Part shown: piece by piece, positions 47,785 to 58,600 of the stretch
How the letters are laid out: the number at the start of each line of letters is the position of its first letter
Numbering within the stretch: the stretch's first letter is position 1
Source of the DNA: Balamuthia mandrillaris
Lineage: Eukaryota; Discosea; Longamoebia; Balamuthiidae
NCBI GenBank assembly: GCA_031835245.1
Contig: JAVKOQ010000041.1
Coordinates: 200,001 to 264,000 of the forward strand
Direction of reading: 5' to 3'
DNA length: 64,000 nucleotides
Notes under the pieces: model-generated
Database searches by the model: none
The model's input: the letters and a program-made list of their open reading frames with translations, nothing else
What the model was told of the DNA's origin: nothing
Made by a program: the position numbers and the translations under genes

Positions 47785-47945
47785 TCCTCCTCCTCCTCCT
47801 CCTCCTCCTCCTCCCCTCCTCCTCCTCCCCTCCTCCTCCTCCTCCTCCTCCTCCTCCTGTGGTTCCTCCGCTACATGGCAGAAGTGTTCTCTTCGGTGAT
47901 TTATGATCTATGCATGGCAGAAGACTGGAGTGTCGGTGATTTATG
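47785..47945 (+). repeat. CTC repeat and 39-bp tandem duplication in the Fanzor gap
   Basis: The stretch 47,785-47,858 is a CTC/CCT trinucleotide repeat. Next to it GGTGATTTATGATCTAT appears twice, at about 47,896 and 47,935, as part of a 39-bp tandem duplication (with GCAGAAG and a shared TGTTCT/TGT part). This lies exactly where the RuvC-I and RuvC-II coding part is missing. Confidence 0.7.
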
Positions 47946-48974
47946 ATCTATTTAGATCAAAGACAGACGAACGGCATAGAGCACCTCCGACGGAACTTTG
48001 TAGTTCTTGTCCCTCGCTTTGATTCGCGCCTCCCCGAAGAAGAGTTGGCGGATGGACTTGCTGTGGTTCCACGCCCTGGCTTGGATGCTGAGAGACTGGC
48101 TCTTGTCCTTCCGACCACGGAACTTCATCTTGAATCCAGTCCTGCCCGCCGCCAAGCTGGTTTTCACGCCGTTGAAGAAATCATCGACGGCGTCACTGCG
48201 AATGTATCGAGGAGTTTCCAACACCCACGCAAGGCTCTTGTCCTCTCCGTTGAAATTGCCGTTATTCAGGAATTTCTCCCTGACTTGTTCCTTCATCTCC
48301 TTAAGAGGCATTCCTTTATGTTCACGATGGAACTCCACGGCCTTGTTGTAGGTCCATCGTACTGTGCCGAACCACTTGGCCAGCGTCTTCTTTTGTTCTG
48401 AGCGCGGATAAAGGCGGATCTTCTCCACTCGCCCCACTACCGGTTTCTCCTCTCCGTTCTTGCCTTTTTTGGTGAGCTGTACGGCTGGGCGAGACGGAAC
48501 GAGTCCCTCGATGAGGCCTAACAAGCCTTTCTGGTTTTTCTCCTCTCCTTCCTTCTCCTTCTCCTTCTCCTTCTCCTTCTCCTCTTCCTCTTCCTCCTTC
48601 TTCTCCTTCTCCTTCTTCTTCTCCTCCTCCTCCAACACCTTTTCTCCGTTAGGAATGTGCTTGCAGGCGGTGAACCATCCTGAACCACAGGCAAAGGGTT
48701 CTTCCAAGCACAAGGCTTCCGGGCGTATTGATCTTCTCCCGATTTCGCTGGAAAACTGGTTCCAAAAGGGCTGGGCAGGTGCAGCCTGCGGCCTACCACG
48801 CTTCTGTGCCCTTGCCTGAGGTGCCGCTGGGGCGTTTTCCGCTCTTCTTTTCCGAGTAGCAGTGGAAGTAGCAGAAGTAGTGGCGCGACCCCCTTCCTTG
48901 TGAACCCGACCGAAGTGGATGGCCAACCCGTGAGAGGTAGCAAACTTTTTTCCGCACTGTGGGCAACTTGCCAT

Positions 48975-49651
48975 TCAGGCCAGCTTCCAGCAGCGTTGTG
49001 GAAGAGGCGCACAGAGGTCCATGATGCTGTTCTTTTTTAAACAAAAGAAATCATTAGTGAGTGGTTGGTAACAAATTTTGTTTCCATCATCAAAAAATGT
49101 AGTGAGCGAGCAGAGAAAAAAGAACGCTACCTTTTCAATCGGAGCAGTGCCCCTGCCTGCGGCTGAACCGCTTCGGTTTCCATCTCTGCCTCCTTCCGCT
49201 GGTTTCCTCCTTGTGTAGTAGAAGCGTAGCAATCAGAAATACGGTGGTGCGTGGAGCTGCGTGGATGTGTGTGTCTGTGTGTTTACTTTTGAAAAGAAAG
49301 AAAAGAAGAGAAGAGAAGAAAAGAAAACGAGTAGCAGAAAAATGTCAAGGCGACTGGCGAGTACCAAAAGTTTATTGGCGGCAGCAGCAGCATGAGCATC
49401 CATTCCATTCACCCCACCCCACAACCCACCCTACCACTTTGCCGACGTAGGAGAAGGAAGGGTTGTTTTGGCGGGAAACATGCTCATTGGCCCAAAAGAC
49501 TAATGTCGTGATTTCTTTTTTCGTTGTCCTTAGATCCTATGATCTTTGCGCCGCCTTATTTTGTATCTGGGCGGGAAAAAAAGGCAAACACCACCCTCCT
49601 TGTGCAAACCTATACTGAGAAAGGAAGAAAGAAAGAAAGAGGGCAGCAGAC
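48975..49651. other. intergenic between Fanzor relic and GON7-like gene
   Basis: On the minus strand an ATG-headed frame near 49,230-49,130 ends in AAAAG/GTAGCG and could be a leader exon of the Fanzor gene, with an acceptor AAAAAAG near 49,035. On the plus side two E2F-like sites occur at 49,467 and 49,569. Nothing else is recognised. Confidence 0.4.
49467..49478 (+). promoter_or_regulatory. perfect E2F consensus TTTGGCGGGAAA
   Basis: TTTGGCGGGAAA at 49,467-49,478 is a textbook E2F/DP site. A second core, GGGCGGGAAA, lies at 49,569-49,578. Both are within 190 bp upstream of the GON7-like start and about 500-600 bp upstream of the Fanzor relic on the other strand. Confidence 0.5.
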
Positions 49652-50172
49652 ATGACGGTAACGTAAGACCACGATTGTTGTTGTCAAAGGGTCTCTCACT
49701 TGGCTATTTCAGTCGTTAGCTGGGCCACGAGGGGCATACGCTAGCCAAGAAGGAGCAGAAAAAGTGTTCTTGGCAGAAGGGCGGACGGACGGGAAATCCA
49801 GCAGCTTAGCGTGGGTCCTGTCTCAGCTACGGGAGATACGCGCCCAAACTAACAGGTACTTTAGCCTCATAGTCCCACCAGCCTTCCCCTGTTCTCTGCC
49901 GAAACATTCAATGTATGAAGAAATGCTCACCTTTGTCCATCAGCTACTTCAGTGAACTTGTTAACGCAGAGAAGGCATCGCAGGCAAACGCCAACGGTAA
50001 GCTAATAAAAACCCTCTCTGCGGTTCATTCTTTAACGTTACTGCATACCGCAGAAAATGAGGAGGCGGAAGAGGAAGACGAGGACTCGGAAGACGAGGAT
50101 GATAGCGAAGCACAACCAACAACCAAAGAGGATTTAAGGAAACAAGATAAGAGGACAAAGCGCGCAGATTAA
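49652..50172 (+). CDS. small acidic protein, GON7-like (KEOPS subunit), tentative
   Basis: ATG ACG at 49,652-49,657 is followed by a GTAACG donor. Exon 2 is 49713-49855 and the last exons are 49944-49996 and 50054-50172, giving 106 aa. The 57-nt intron 49,997-50,053 (GTAAGC...CCGCAG) is a multiple of three, so retention would give 125 aa. The chain has a helical segment (SSSLAWVLSQLREIRAQTNS, YFSELVNAEKASQA) followed by an acidic tail (ENEEAEEEDEDSEDEDDSE). The size, a helix pair and then an acidic disordered tail match GON7, the small KEOPS subunit that helps form the tRNA t6A modification. Sequence identity is weak, so another small acidic protein is equally possible. The two-codon first exon is also uncertain. 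Confidence 0.4.
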
Positions 50173-50556
50173 GACGTATGGCTTACTGGGGTTACTGCCA
50201 GCTTGTACACTTTCCAATATTGTGGCGCTCTCGTAACAATCACCTCACCGAAAGAGAAGCAAAGGAAGAGAGAGAAGAGAGGAGAAGCTGTTGCTGCCAG
50301 CAGAACAGCTTTGTTTTATCTGCAGATGCTAGTAGCAGCAATTGAAAAGGAGCAAGGCGGAGTAGAAGCTGGTTTTTGTTGTGGAACAGCCTTTGGCTCC
50401 TCTGTTGACTAAGAAATCACGGCTGTAGCGAAACCACATGCATTCGCCGTCGATGATGGTTTTGTGTGAATTGAAACAGAGGCAACAAAGTGCCCCTGAG
50501 GCCAGCTACGTGGCAGTCAGTCCATTTTGTGGTGTTGCGTGTGCCCAACAACCCCC
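50173..50556. other. intergenic between convergent genes
   Basis: This is the 3' flank of the GON7-like gene and of the NYN ribonuclease gene. Only short open frames are present and I see no gene here. Confidence 0.4.
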
Positions 50557-53432
50557 TCAGTCATGTTCCTCGCTGGCAGCAGCAACGGGAAATATAAAGT
50601 CAGGGTTAGGTAAGAACTCATCCTTCACAAAAGTGTAAGAGATGCAGTGGTGGCGCAACCACTGCTTGGTCTTAGCTTTGAGTGGCTCTGGTTGCTTGTC
50701 GACGTGGTCCCAGTAGCGGTCATTTGTGACGATTACAGCTGAGTGCCTCTTGGCGTACTCAATGCAGTAGCTGTCATCATAGTCCTACAGACAAGCAGTA
50801 GTATGGTTTAGAAACGTAGGGTGAAGTATCAAAGTTGAAGAAGGAAGGTGGCATACCTGTGGCGGCGTTAGCACTACAAAGCCATCATCAACGAGTTTCT
50901 GAAGTAGAGGAAGGTCGTTGGCCATCGGCAGAAATTCTACCAACTTAATAGCACCTTGCCCTGGCTTACGCGTAAGGTAATGCTGGGGCAGAAACGCCAC
51001 CACGAAGTGGCCACGCTGTTTGTAGTAGTCGATGGCCAACTTAATGCCTTTTACCGAAAATTCTTTCTGGCGACCATGCCGCTGTTCCCGTTCAGCAAGT
51101 GGGTGTAGATCATATTTTGTTTTGTTTGCATTTTCCAAATTAACCACACAGAATAGGCGATAGACTACAAACCACAAGGGAAATGAGGAACGTACAACTG
51201 CAATGTTGGGGCCATCAAGAACCACCATTATTTTCTTCCGTTTCTTTCGGCTACGCTGCCTCCGCTGTTTGCTCGCTTGACCTGACGGCTGTTGGTTTCG
51301 AGTAACTTGTATTGAATCTGTAGGTACAACAGGCAGAATACCAGCCCCAAGACAACCGGAAGGCGATACCTCCTTTAGTCCAATGGTAAGCTTGGTGGAA
51401 AAATACAAGAAGAGAAGCAGCAGCAGAAGAAGAAGAAGAAAAACAAGAAGAAGGTGTAAAGATAAAGAAAACGAAAAAGAGGGTACCTGTGCCTCCGGGT
51501 TGTCTGCTACAAAAGGAGAAATGGGGCTGGATTGGGCATTTAAAGGCACAAGGGAAGGGGTGGCAGCGCTTCCTGTGTTAGGGTCGCAATTGGTAGAGGC
51601 AGCCTTGGTCGAAGGTTGACAGTCCATAAGGCTCTCTACTTGCCTCTGTTGGTGCTGCAACAGCTTCTGACGTTGTAGACGTTCCCTCTCCATAACGAGC
51701 CATCGGATGTGCTCTTCCTCTTGTTCCTGAATTCGTTTCTTTGCAGCTTCGAGCTCTTCTGGAGAGAGCGGTTGGGGTGCTGGAGACATGGACGTAGTTG
51801 AAGCAGTCGTTTGGTGTTGAGGTTTGGCTGGCAGAGACACGACTAGGGAGTCCCCCAGCAACGTCAGGAAAGGCAGTTTGCCTACGTTCGTGGATAATAA
51901 ATCCTTTATGATTCTTGTGTTTTGTTTGTCTAAGTCTACCAATACCCGCCAGCTGGGGTGTTTGTGAGCGCCACCGAGTGGGCAATTGCTTTCAAACGGC
52001 CCCAAGATCTGCCCATAGGTAAAGCCTCCAGCGCTTCTGTTAGGATGAACATTATTAATCCTATTATTAGTCTTGCTGCTCTTATTTCTTACTTTAGTGA
52101 AAAAAGGGATGTGATGCACGAACCTGGGGACTAGCACTTGTTCGTCCTTAACGAAGGTATTATGGACTGAAAATACAGCATTATTAACATCCTTGAACAT
52201 GGCCGGAGCTCCAACGTTGTGACTTTGGCCACCGCCAGTTGGTAGCTGGGGTAACTCGTTGTTCTGGTCCAGGTGTTGAGGACCGGATTTAGCCAATTCT
52301 GTTGGCGTCTCGTCCAACACAAATGCAGCCTTGCCATTGTTGTTGTCATTGTTCTCTGCATTTGTAGCTGCCTCTGCTGAGCGTGGGGATGTCGCTGAAT
52401 CATTCTCTGGCTGTTGGTAATGTACACCAGACCAGAGGATAGTTTCTTCTTCCATTTCGTCGCTTTCGTCCTCTCCAAGATCTTGCAGGCCTTCCATTGC
52501 TGCTGCCGTCGTTGTTTGCGAGTGGGAACTTCTTGCACTTTTTCTTGCAGCGGAGGTGTCATCCTTGCTGCCAGTTGTCACTACTGGCTGTGGTTCTTCG
52601 CTCTTCTTCAGAATAGACAGCCGTCTCTCTGTTTGAGCCGCAGAGGCCTGGGTGAGCAGCTTTCCAAGGCAGATGTTGGGAAGATCTTTGTAAAGATTTG
52701 CCTTGCCGCGAATATTACAATTGGGATAGGCCACACGATATTGATGGTGGTGGACATCCTTGGCGTTGGCGTCCAAGTAGCAGTGCTTCACCACGCTGTG
52801 CCCTACCACTTTGCCATAGGTAAAACCGCCACGAGATCGCGGTACTAGCACTACTTCTCCTGCATTGAACTTGTTGGAGTGGCGGAAAGTACTACTTCCC
52901 ACTGTTTCACATTACATTCCGTACCACCACACCACCCAACACGCAAACGCAAACGCGAACGCGAACACGAACCAATAGCACACGTGACATCAAGAACAAA
53001 CACAACAACGCAACTTGGTAAGGCAAAGAGAGCAAAAGAAATCCGAATAAAAGACTTGTTGTTAAGATACAAACCATCTTCAGCAGTTGGGCACTGGCCA
53101 AGAGCACGCTGCTCTTTCTCCTCTTTTTGCTTATCCCCCAAGGAGAGCCTGCGCGAGGCACGCCTGTCTGATCCCGTTTGGTTGATGGCGACAGGGGCGA
53201 TGACTTGCTGGGTTGAGACGGGTGCTGCTGTGTTGTGGGGACGTCCGCTGTTTCTTGCTGGTTTGCCTCGTCCTCTACCTCGGGTGGAAGAGGGAGGAGA
53301 ACTGGCGGTGTCCAACTCTTCCAGCACCACTGGGCTCCTATTTTTGTGGTTGCCGTGCAATTCGGGGCGGGGCTTCCTACGACGGCGCCGCTGAACAGCA
53401 GGCTTGGCGTTGTGGCTGGCTTGCTTTTGCAT
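50557..53432 (-). CDS. Regnase/Zc3h12-type NYN ribonuclease with duplicated N-terminal domain
   Basis: Six exons (53432-53075, 52901-52124, 52036-51487, 51390-51196, 51066-50857, 50784-50557) give 772 aa. The C-terminal 200 residues are a Zc3h12a-like NYN/PIN nuclease: KKIMVVLDGPNIAV, KEFSVKGIKLAIDYYKQRGH, VVAFLPQHYL, DDGFVVLTPPQDYDDSYCIE, VIVTNDRYWDH. The metal-binding Asp residues of the family are kept. The CCCH finger of animal Regnases is absent. Upstream are two copies of an unfamiliar domain: VLVPRSRGGFTYGKVVGH ... YRVAYP ... GKLL near residue 140 and VLVPRSAGGFTYGQILGP ... WRVLVD ... GKLP near residue 375. The intron removal at 52,123-52,037 makes the second copy align with the first. 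The N-terminus is basic and RGRGRG-rich. It probably cleaves RNA. The duplicated domain may read RNA or protein ligands. Confidence 0.82.
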
Positions 53433-53477
<45 letters not shown>

Positions 53478-53881
53478 GGGTTGTTGGGTGGGTGGTTGCA
53501 ATTGTTGTTGTTTGCAGTTGCTGTAACTTGGCCCAGTTGCTGTTCTTCTTGTTGTTGTTTTTTTTTGAGGGGGTTGGGGGTTGGGGGGTTGGGGGTGTTG
53601 GGGGGGGCAGAGCGTGACTGCGGGTGGCGTTGAATATTTTTCACTCTGGCACAACATAATAGGTCAAATGGAAGCCACCGCAAACAACAACAAGAAGAAA
53701 GCAAGCCATCACAATTGCAACCACCCGCCCACACCCATCCAAGAAATACAGGCATTGCAGGCCCACTGAGCAACAACGAAAACCTCTTGGCTAACCACAA
53801 TGTTCTCTCTTTTATTTATTGCAAACAACAAATAAACGAGAGTGTGTGACGAGAGCTTAAGGGATTTTATCTTCGTCTGCA
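53433..53881. other. upstream region of the NYN gene / 3' flank of eIF2-alpha
   Basis: The stretch 53,436-53,475 is a CT repeat (GA on the sense strand) a few bases upstream of the NYN start codon, probably in its 5' UTR. The stretch 53,570-53,615 is G-rich (TTGGGGGTTGGGG). No gene is recognised. Confidence 0.45.
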
Positions 53882-53931
53882 TTACACAACGACACGGGCC
53901 TGTCCCATTGGTTCCAACCAATTTAGAACAA

Positions 53932-53981
<50 letters not shown>

Positions 53982-55311
53982 AGTGGTAAGAGTGAGGAAT
54001 GATAATACTGGAGGAGGTAGGACGTACAGGGGTTTTGACAACACAATCGCCGCCATGCTTTTTAATTTCTGCCCGAATAGCCTCTATCGCAGTCTCCAAA
54101 GAGCTGATTCCACGCTCGTGATCTGTGGAGGAAGTAACGAGAATATACTCGGGGGAACACACCAATTGCACCTTTGAAGAAAACAACGCAAAAGAAATGT
54201 TAAGCGCTGTGAACAAACAGGCAGCATACACCATGCCACCATGCTCAAGAGCAAACCTTAATTGGCGACTCAGAGCTGCACTCCTGACCGGCCCTTAGGG
54301 CTGGTTTTATGGCGTCAATACCCTCATAGCTGAAACACGTTACTTGGATATCAGCCTGAACCTTAACAGGTTGAGAACCAAGGCGATGCTGGATGGCTTT
54401 CAAGAGGGTATCCTTCAGAATTTCGTCCACCTCTAGGCCCTCAAATATGTCCTCCCCGCTGCATACAGAGTATAGGAAAGACCCCAGTCATTGTAGAATT
54501 AAGCAATAGGCAACCAAACCAACAACAAAACAAACGAGGAAAACAGGAGAAGGAAAGGAATGGGAATGGGTATGGGTATGCACCTGGCTGCCTTCTTGAA
54601 GGCATCATAAGCGTGGCCATATTTGCGGTAGAGGGGCCAACCGAGTTGTGCGTAAAGTTCTTCCATGGTTTTGGGGGCGGCTCCCTCCGGAACCTCTTGT
54701 GTATCAGCAACATGGGCCATAATGCTGTGCACTGTCTTTGACTTCATGAACTTTTGGGTGCATTCTGCGATGTCCTCCTCCTTTAGGTTTTTCTTGGATA
54801 AGTCGATGTAGCCTTGTTTGGTGTGTGTTTTTCATCATTTTTTTTCAAGTGTGGCGTTGTTTTTGTTTTGTTGCGTTGCGTTGTGTTTTTAAAGAATACT
54901 GTGAGAAAGCAGCGAGGCAGAGGTGGGCAGGCAGGCAGGCAGAGCGTGGTGAGAGCTACCACCCAGCTCACCCTCGCCACCATTTATAGAAAAGGTAGAG
55001 AGGGACAAACCTTTTTCTTTGTCCACCCTGAGCACTTGCAAGACCTCCTGTTTTCCAACGCGGATGTGCTTGTTGACAGAGCGCATTCTTCTTCTAGAGA
55101 GCTCTGAAAGCAGGATGATGCCTTCCTTGTTGCCATACTCCAGGAGGGAGACGAACGCACCGATGGTGGAGATTCGGTTCACTCTAACCATGACTAATTG
55201 GTCCACTTCCGGGTACTCCTCTTCATACATACGGCACTGCTCGAACTTCTTTTTGGTGCCCGTTTCAGCCTCTTCTATGAGGGCATCCGACAAGGAAACT
55301 GTGTTTTGCAT
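53882..55311 (-). CDS. EIF2S1: translation initiation factor eIF2 subunit alpha
   Basis: Five exons (55311-55011, 54812-54584, 54458-54257, 54171-54028, 53899-53882) give 297 aa. The S1 domain reads [20 protein letters not shown] and contains the regulatory-serine loop [20 protein letters not shown], equivalent to the Ser51 region, with the serine kept. The helical domain ([36 protein letters not shown]) and the C-terminal alpha/beta domain ([36 protein letters not shown]) follow. It binds eIF2-gamma and eIF2B, and phosphorylation of the serine shuts down initiation. The last exon codes only six codons, so the usual acidic C-terminal tail is missing. A CT repeat fills part of the last intron on the sense strand. 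Confidence 0.94.
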
Positions 55312-55644
55312 GTTGGTGGTGTTGTTGTTGGTGTTGTGAGGGAGGGAGGTTCGTAGGGAGTGGCTGCTTGGTTTGTGGCAGAGGGGGTGGTGGTGAGTTT
55401 TCTGTTTTCTGCTTGCCGCCAGCAGGGCTTAGGGCTTTGTGAGTCGATATTTTTCTCAAAATTTGTTCATTTTCCCCTATTTTTCGATTTGTTGTAATTC
55501 AAGTGATTATTGTTGACGACCTTCGATAAATCATCCCAAGCAGCAAATTCGAGGAGGAGGAGGAGGAGGAGGAGGCTTGAAGCAAAGCTCGAAGAACAAG
55601 GAGGAGGAGGAGGAGGCTTGAAGAGCGGTCGTAGCTGTGGCGCC
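55312..55644. promoter_or_regulatory. divergent promoter of eIF2-alpha and the SET-domain gene
   Basis: This 333-bp gap between divergent genes contains two GGA trinucleotide repeats (55,551-55,575 and 55,600-55,617). It contains no clear TATA or E2F motif. Confidence 0.4.
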
Positions 55645-58600
55645 ATGTGGAAAAGGCGACAACCTGCTGCTGGCCCTACCGCTGCTCCTCTTTCGGACCA
55701 TAACCCAACCAGCGCGGGCAGTCCACTGGCTGGCTGGAGTGACGCCAGGAAAAGGCAAGACCTCATTCTCTGTTGTTCTCGTGTTGTGTCCTCCAAATCG
55801 GAACCTTTGCTGACTGTACGGAAAGGGCCTATGTCTTGCTAGACTCCAATCCCAATGCCTACTATTACCGCTTCAATGCGCCTGGAGAGATGCCTCGCTA
55901 TGGACCGTGGTCTGAGGAAGAGAAGAAACTGTTTCTCAGCAAGCTTGCTGAATCAGAAGGGGAAGTTAAACAATGGGGTGAGCCCTTCCTTCAATCCGTT
56001 TGGTTGGTTGGTCGGTCGGTCGTTTGTTTCGTGTCGTTCATTTTTGTACTAATGGGTGTTGGTGAATGTGGTGGGACAACTTGCAGGCCTATTTTCAAGA
56101 AGCATTCCAGGGAGGGTGGGCTACCAGTGCAGCAACTACTACCGCTTGCTTGTACAGCGGGGAGAATTGCAGAGCTCAAGTTATGTCAAGGACGACGAAG
56201 GGCAGATCCATTATGTTGGAAAACAGAGGGGTAATGGTCGTCGGGGTGGCCCTAACAAAGGGTGCCCCATGACCCATGGTCTTGCAACACAACCCCACAC
56301 CAGTTCTTACTCCTCAGACCCTCTATTTCATGGCACCGGAAAGAAACCCCAGTCGAAGAAGAAATCAAACAAAAAGTGCAAGCCACGAGGCATCCAACCC
56401 AAAGAAGCTCTTTCATCGGTTGTATTCCCTTCTTCATCGGAAAGCCTGGCCGACGAAAGACAAGCAGCATCACTCAACGCCTATCATCTACACAGTCCTA
56501 ATGGCGGAAGACTTATTGAGACACAGCAGCAAACATCATTTTTAAAGAAAATGGTAACAGTGGAGCATCTGCCTCCACAAAACTTTATCCATCTCACTTT
56601 CAAGGAGGCTAGTGGGAATCAATCAGATTTTGCTGGAAGCCATATTCCTATCTCTGACTTGGAGCTTTGCTGTCTTTGTGGATCCAGCGGGATTGGCAAA
56701 GACCAAGCCTGTTTGCTTTGGTGCCATGACTGCAGCGAGGTACCTCACTCATCTCTTTAGAATCTCAGTTTTTCAACATAGTGCCTATTCTCTACTCTCT
56801 GCTCTCCTCGCGTGCTCTCTCTCTCTCTCTCTCTCTCTCTCCGTTATCTTTAACTTATTCCAGTAACAAAACGCCTTGCGGCGGTTCAGTGCTACCATTC
56901 CTATTGCCTTTCCACAGAGCTTCGCCTATACGGAGAGAAAAAGCGTCACTGGCGCTGCCCCGACTGCAAAGTATGCGAGGTGTGTAAGGATCCCGGAGAC
57001 GAGGATCGCCTACTTGTTTGTGAGCGGTGCGACGACGGCTTTCATACATTTTGCCTACAGCCTCCGCTACTCGAAATCCCTTCAGGGACTTGGTATTGTG
57101 ACAGTTGCGCCGATAATCCCCCTGCTATAGTGACAGAGAGCTCAGACATAGACTTTGATCGGCTACCACAACGAGTGTATGCACGGGTTGAGGATAAACG
57201 CTCTGCTCCGAAGGCCCACCTTCATGCCACGAATCGGTTGTTGGAACAACCGAGAATATCCATGACTCGAGAACAGCAGAGACAGTTTGAAGGATTATTG
57301 TTTGACTTGTATGAAATGCAAGCTCAAATAGCCTCCCTCGACTACCGCTCGGATCTTGCTGGGCTCAGTTATGAGGAAGCAGAGCCATTTGGAAAGAATG
57401 ACAGAGCGGTGGAAGAAGAACGAGAGAACGAGGCTGAAGCCACGCTTAAACAGGACGTTGATCAGCGACCTGTCTTGGAAGATAGGTGTTGTTTCTGTTG
57501 TAGCTGTTGTCCAGATGTAACCCCTCAGCCTCTCCTCGCCCCACCTATGTTTGCTATCGGAAAAAATGACAGTAGAGAATGCACCTTCTGTGGCCAAAGA
57601 GGGGATAGTATGCCTTGCCAAGAAGGGAGACTACTTCCCCTAACCACAGATAAGTGGTGCCATGCCAATTGTGCAAGGGTATTTATGTCCTTCTGATTCA
57701 CTAAGTTTCCTTCGGCTAGATTCTTACTTTTTTGTGTCACTGTGTTTTTTTGCGTGGTTCCGGATCTAGTGGTCTTCCGAAGTTTATGCATGCCCAGATG
57801 GTGGGCTCATGAATGTAGAAAAGGCTGCAATGCGTGGCAGGAATATGGTATGTTACTTGCATGTAGATTCTTGCTTTTCCGCGTTTGCTCGCTTGCTCGC
57901 TAGGCTGACCTCTACCTATGAGTCCAGAGGTGCTCGCATTGTGGGAACAAAGGTGCCACCATTGGCTGCGCTGTGGCTAAATGCAGCAAAACTTATCATT
58001 TTATGTGCGCTAGGCAAGCTGGATGTCTCTTCCTATCGAACAACTGCACTTTTTGCGCTGAAGACGCTCAGACAAGAAGTACCCAGTCACTACTAGATGC
58101 CTTTGCTCCTTTATTGCCCCGCCAACAAGCCCTCTTCCGTAGAGTCTATGTTTTACGCAAAACGAAAGTCTTGGCAACCTCCTTGCCCGACGATGATACC
58201 CTTCTGGAACTCAAAAAAGAGGATCCAACTCTATTTTCAGAGAATGGAACAATACCTTATTCTGTTGCCTCTCAGCCCCTAGTTTATGAAAGACGCGTTG
58301 GAGGGTTGACACTGAGCTTCCTTGGCATTATCGTTTATGAATATCCCGCCTTCCACTCGGATACTACCCTCTATCCCGTCGGTTTCAAATCCATACGCAC
58401 TTTTTGGAGCATGACCCAACCGTGGAAGAAATGGTAGCTTCCTTCTGCTCATCTATCCTCGCTTCCTCCCACGATTCATCCTAACGTCCTATTTTTTGGT
58501 TACAACAACCAAGTGCTTACACAAATGAAATCCACTTCGACCGACGCAATAATAGTCCTGTCTTCATCGTTACTTCCTTAGACGGTGGCAAGTCTGTTGT

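Larger units (their letters stand above)
47521..48974 (-). pseudogene. Fanzor/TnpB-type RNA-guided nuclease relic with C2H2 finger
   Basis: The main open frame runs from ATG at 48,974 to a stop at 47,952 (340 codons). Residues 4-25 form a C2H2 finger (CPQCGKKFATSHGLAIHFGR followed by VH: C-x2-C-x12-H-x4-H). A Lys/Glu-rich linker follows. Then comes the TnpB/Fanzor N-terminal helical domain: EKIRLYPRSEQKKTLAKWFG, TVRWTYNKAVEF, LETPRYIRSDAVDDFFNGVK and KFRGRKDKSQSLSIQARAWN. The frame ends just before the place where RuvC-I should start. Further on, a CAG acceptor opens an exon (47,674-47,521) coding ACTYIADRDVNAARNMLRFF, the RuvC-III motif, and stops at 47,521-47,523. The roughly 280 bp in between hold a GGA repeat and a short duplication. 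They encode no RuvC-I Asp, RuvC-II Glu or complete zinc ribbon. The protein would be a dead nuclease or no protein at all. Splice-like features, eukaryotic neighbours and GC content argue against contamination. An ATG-headed upstream exon near 49,160-49,230 is possible but unproven. Confidence 0.75.

Noticed and set aside
47521-48974. Bacterial IS200/IS605 contamination as source of the TnpB-like gene
   Set aside because: The sequence has splice-like features, a C2H2 finger, repeat expansions like the rest of the window and eukaryotic genes 48 bp away. No TnpA or bacterial end structure is seen.
52131-52848. Several 100-140 codon frames opposite or alongside the NYN ribonuclease gene
   Set aside because: They overlap the spliced coding frame in other phases and lack homology, while the main frame has conserved domains.
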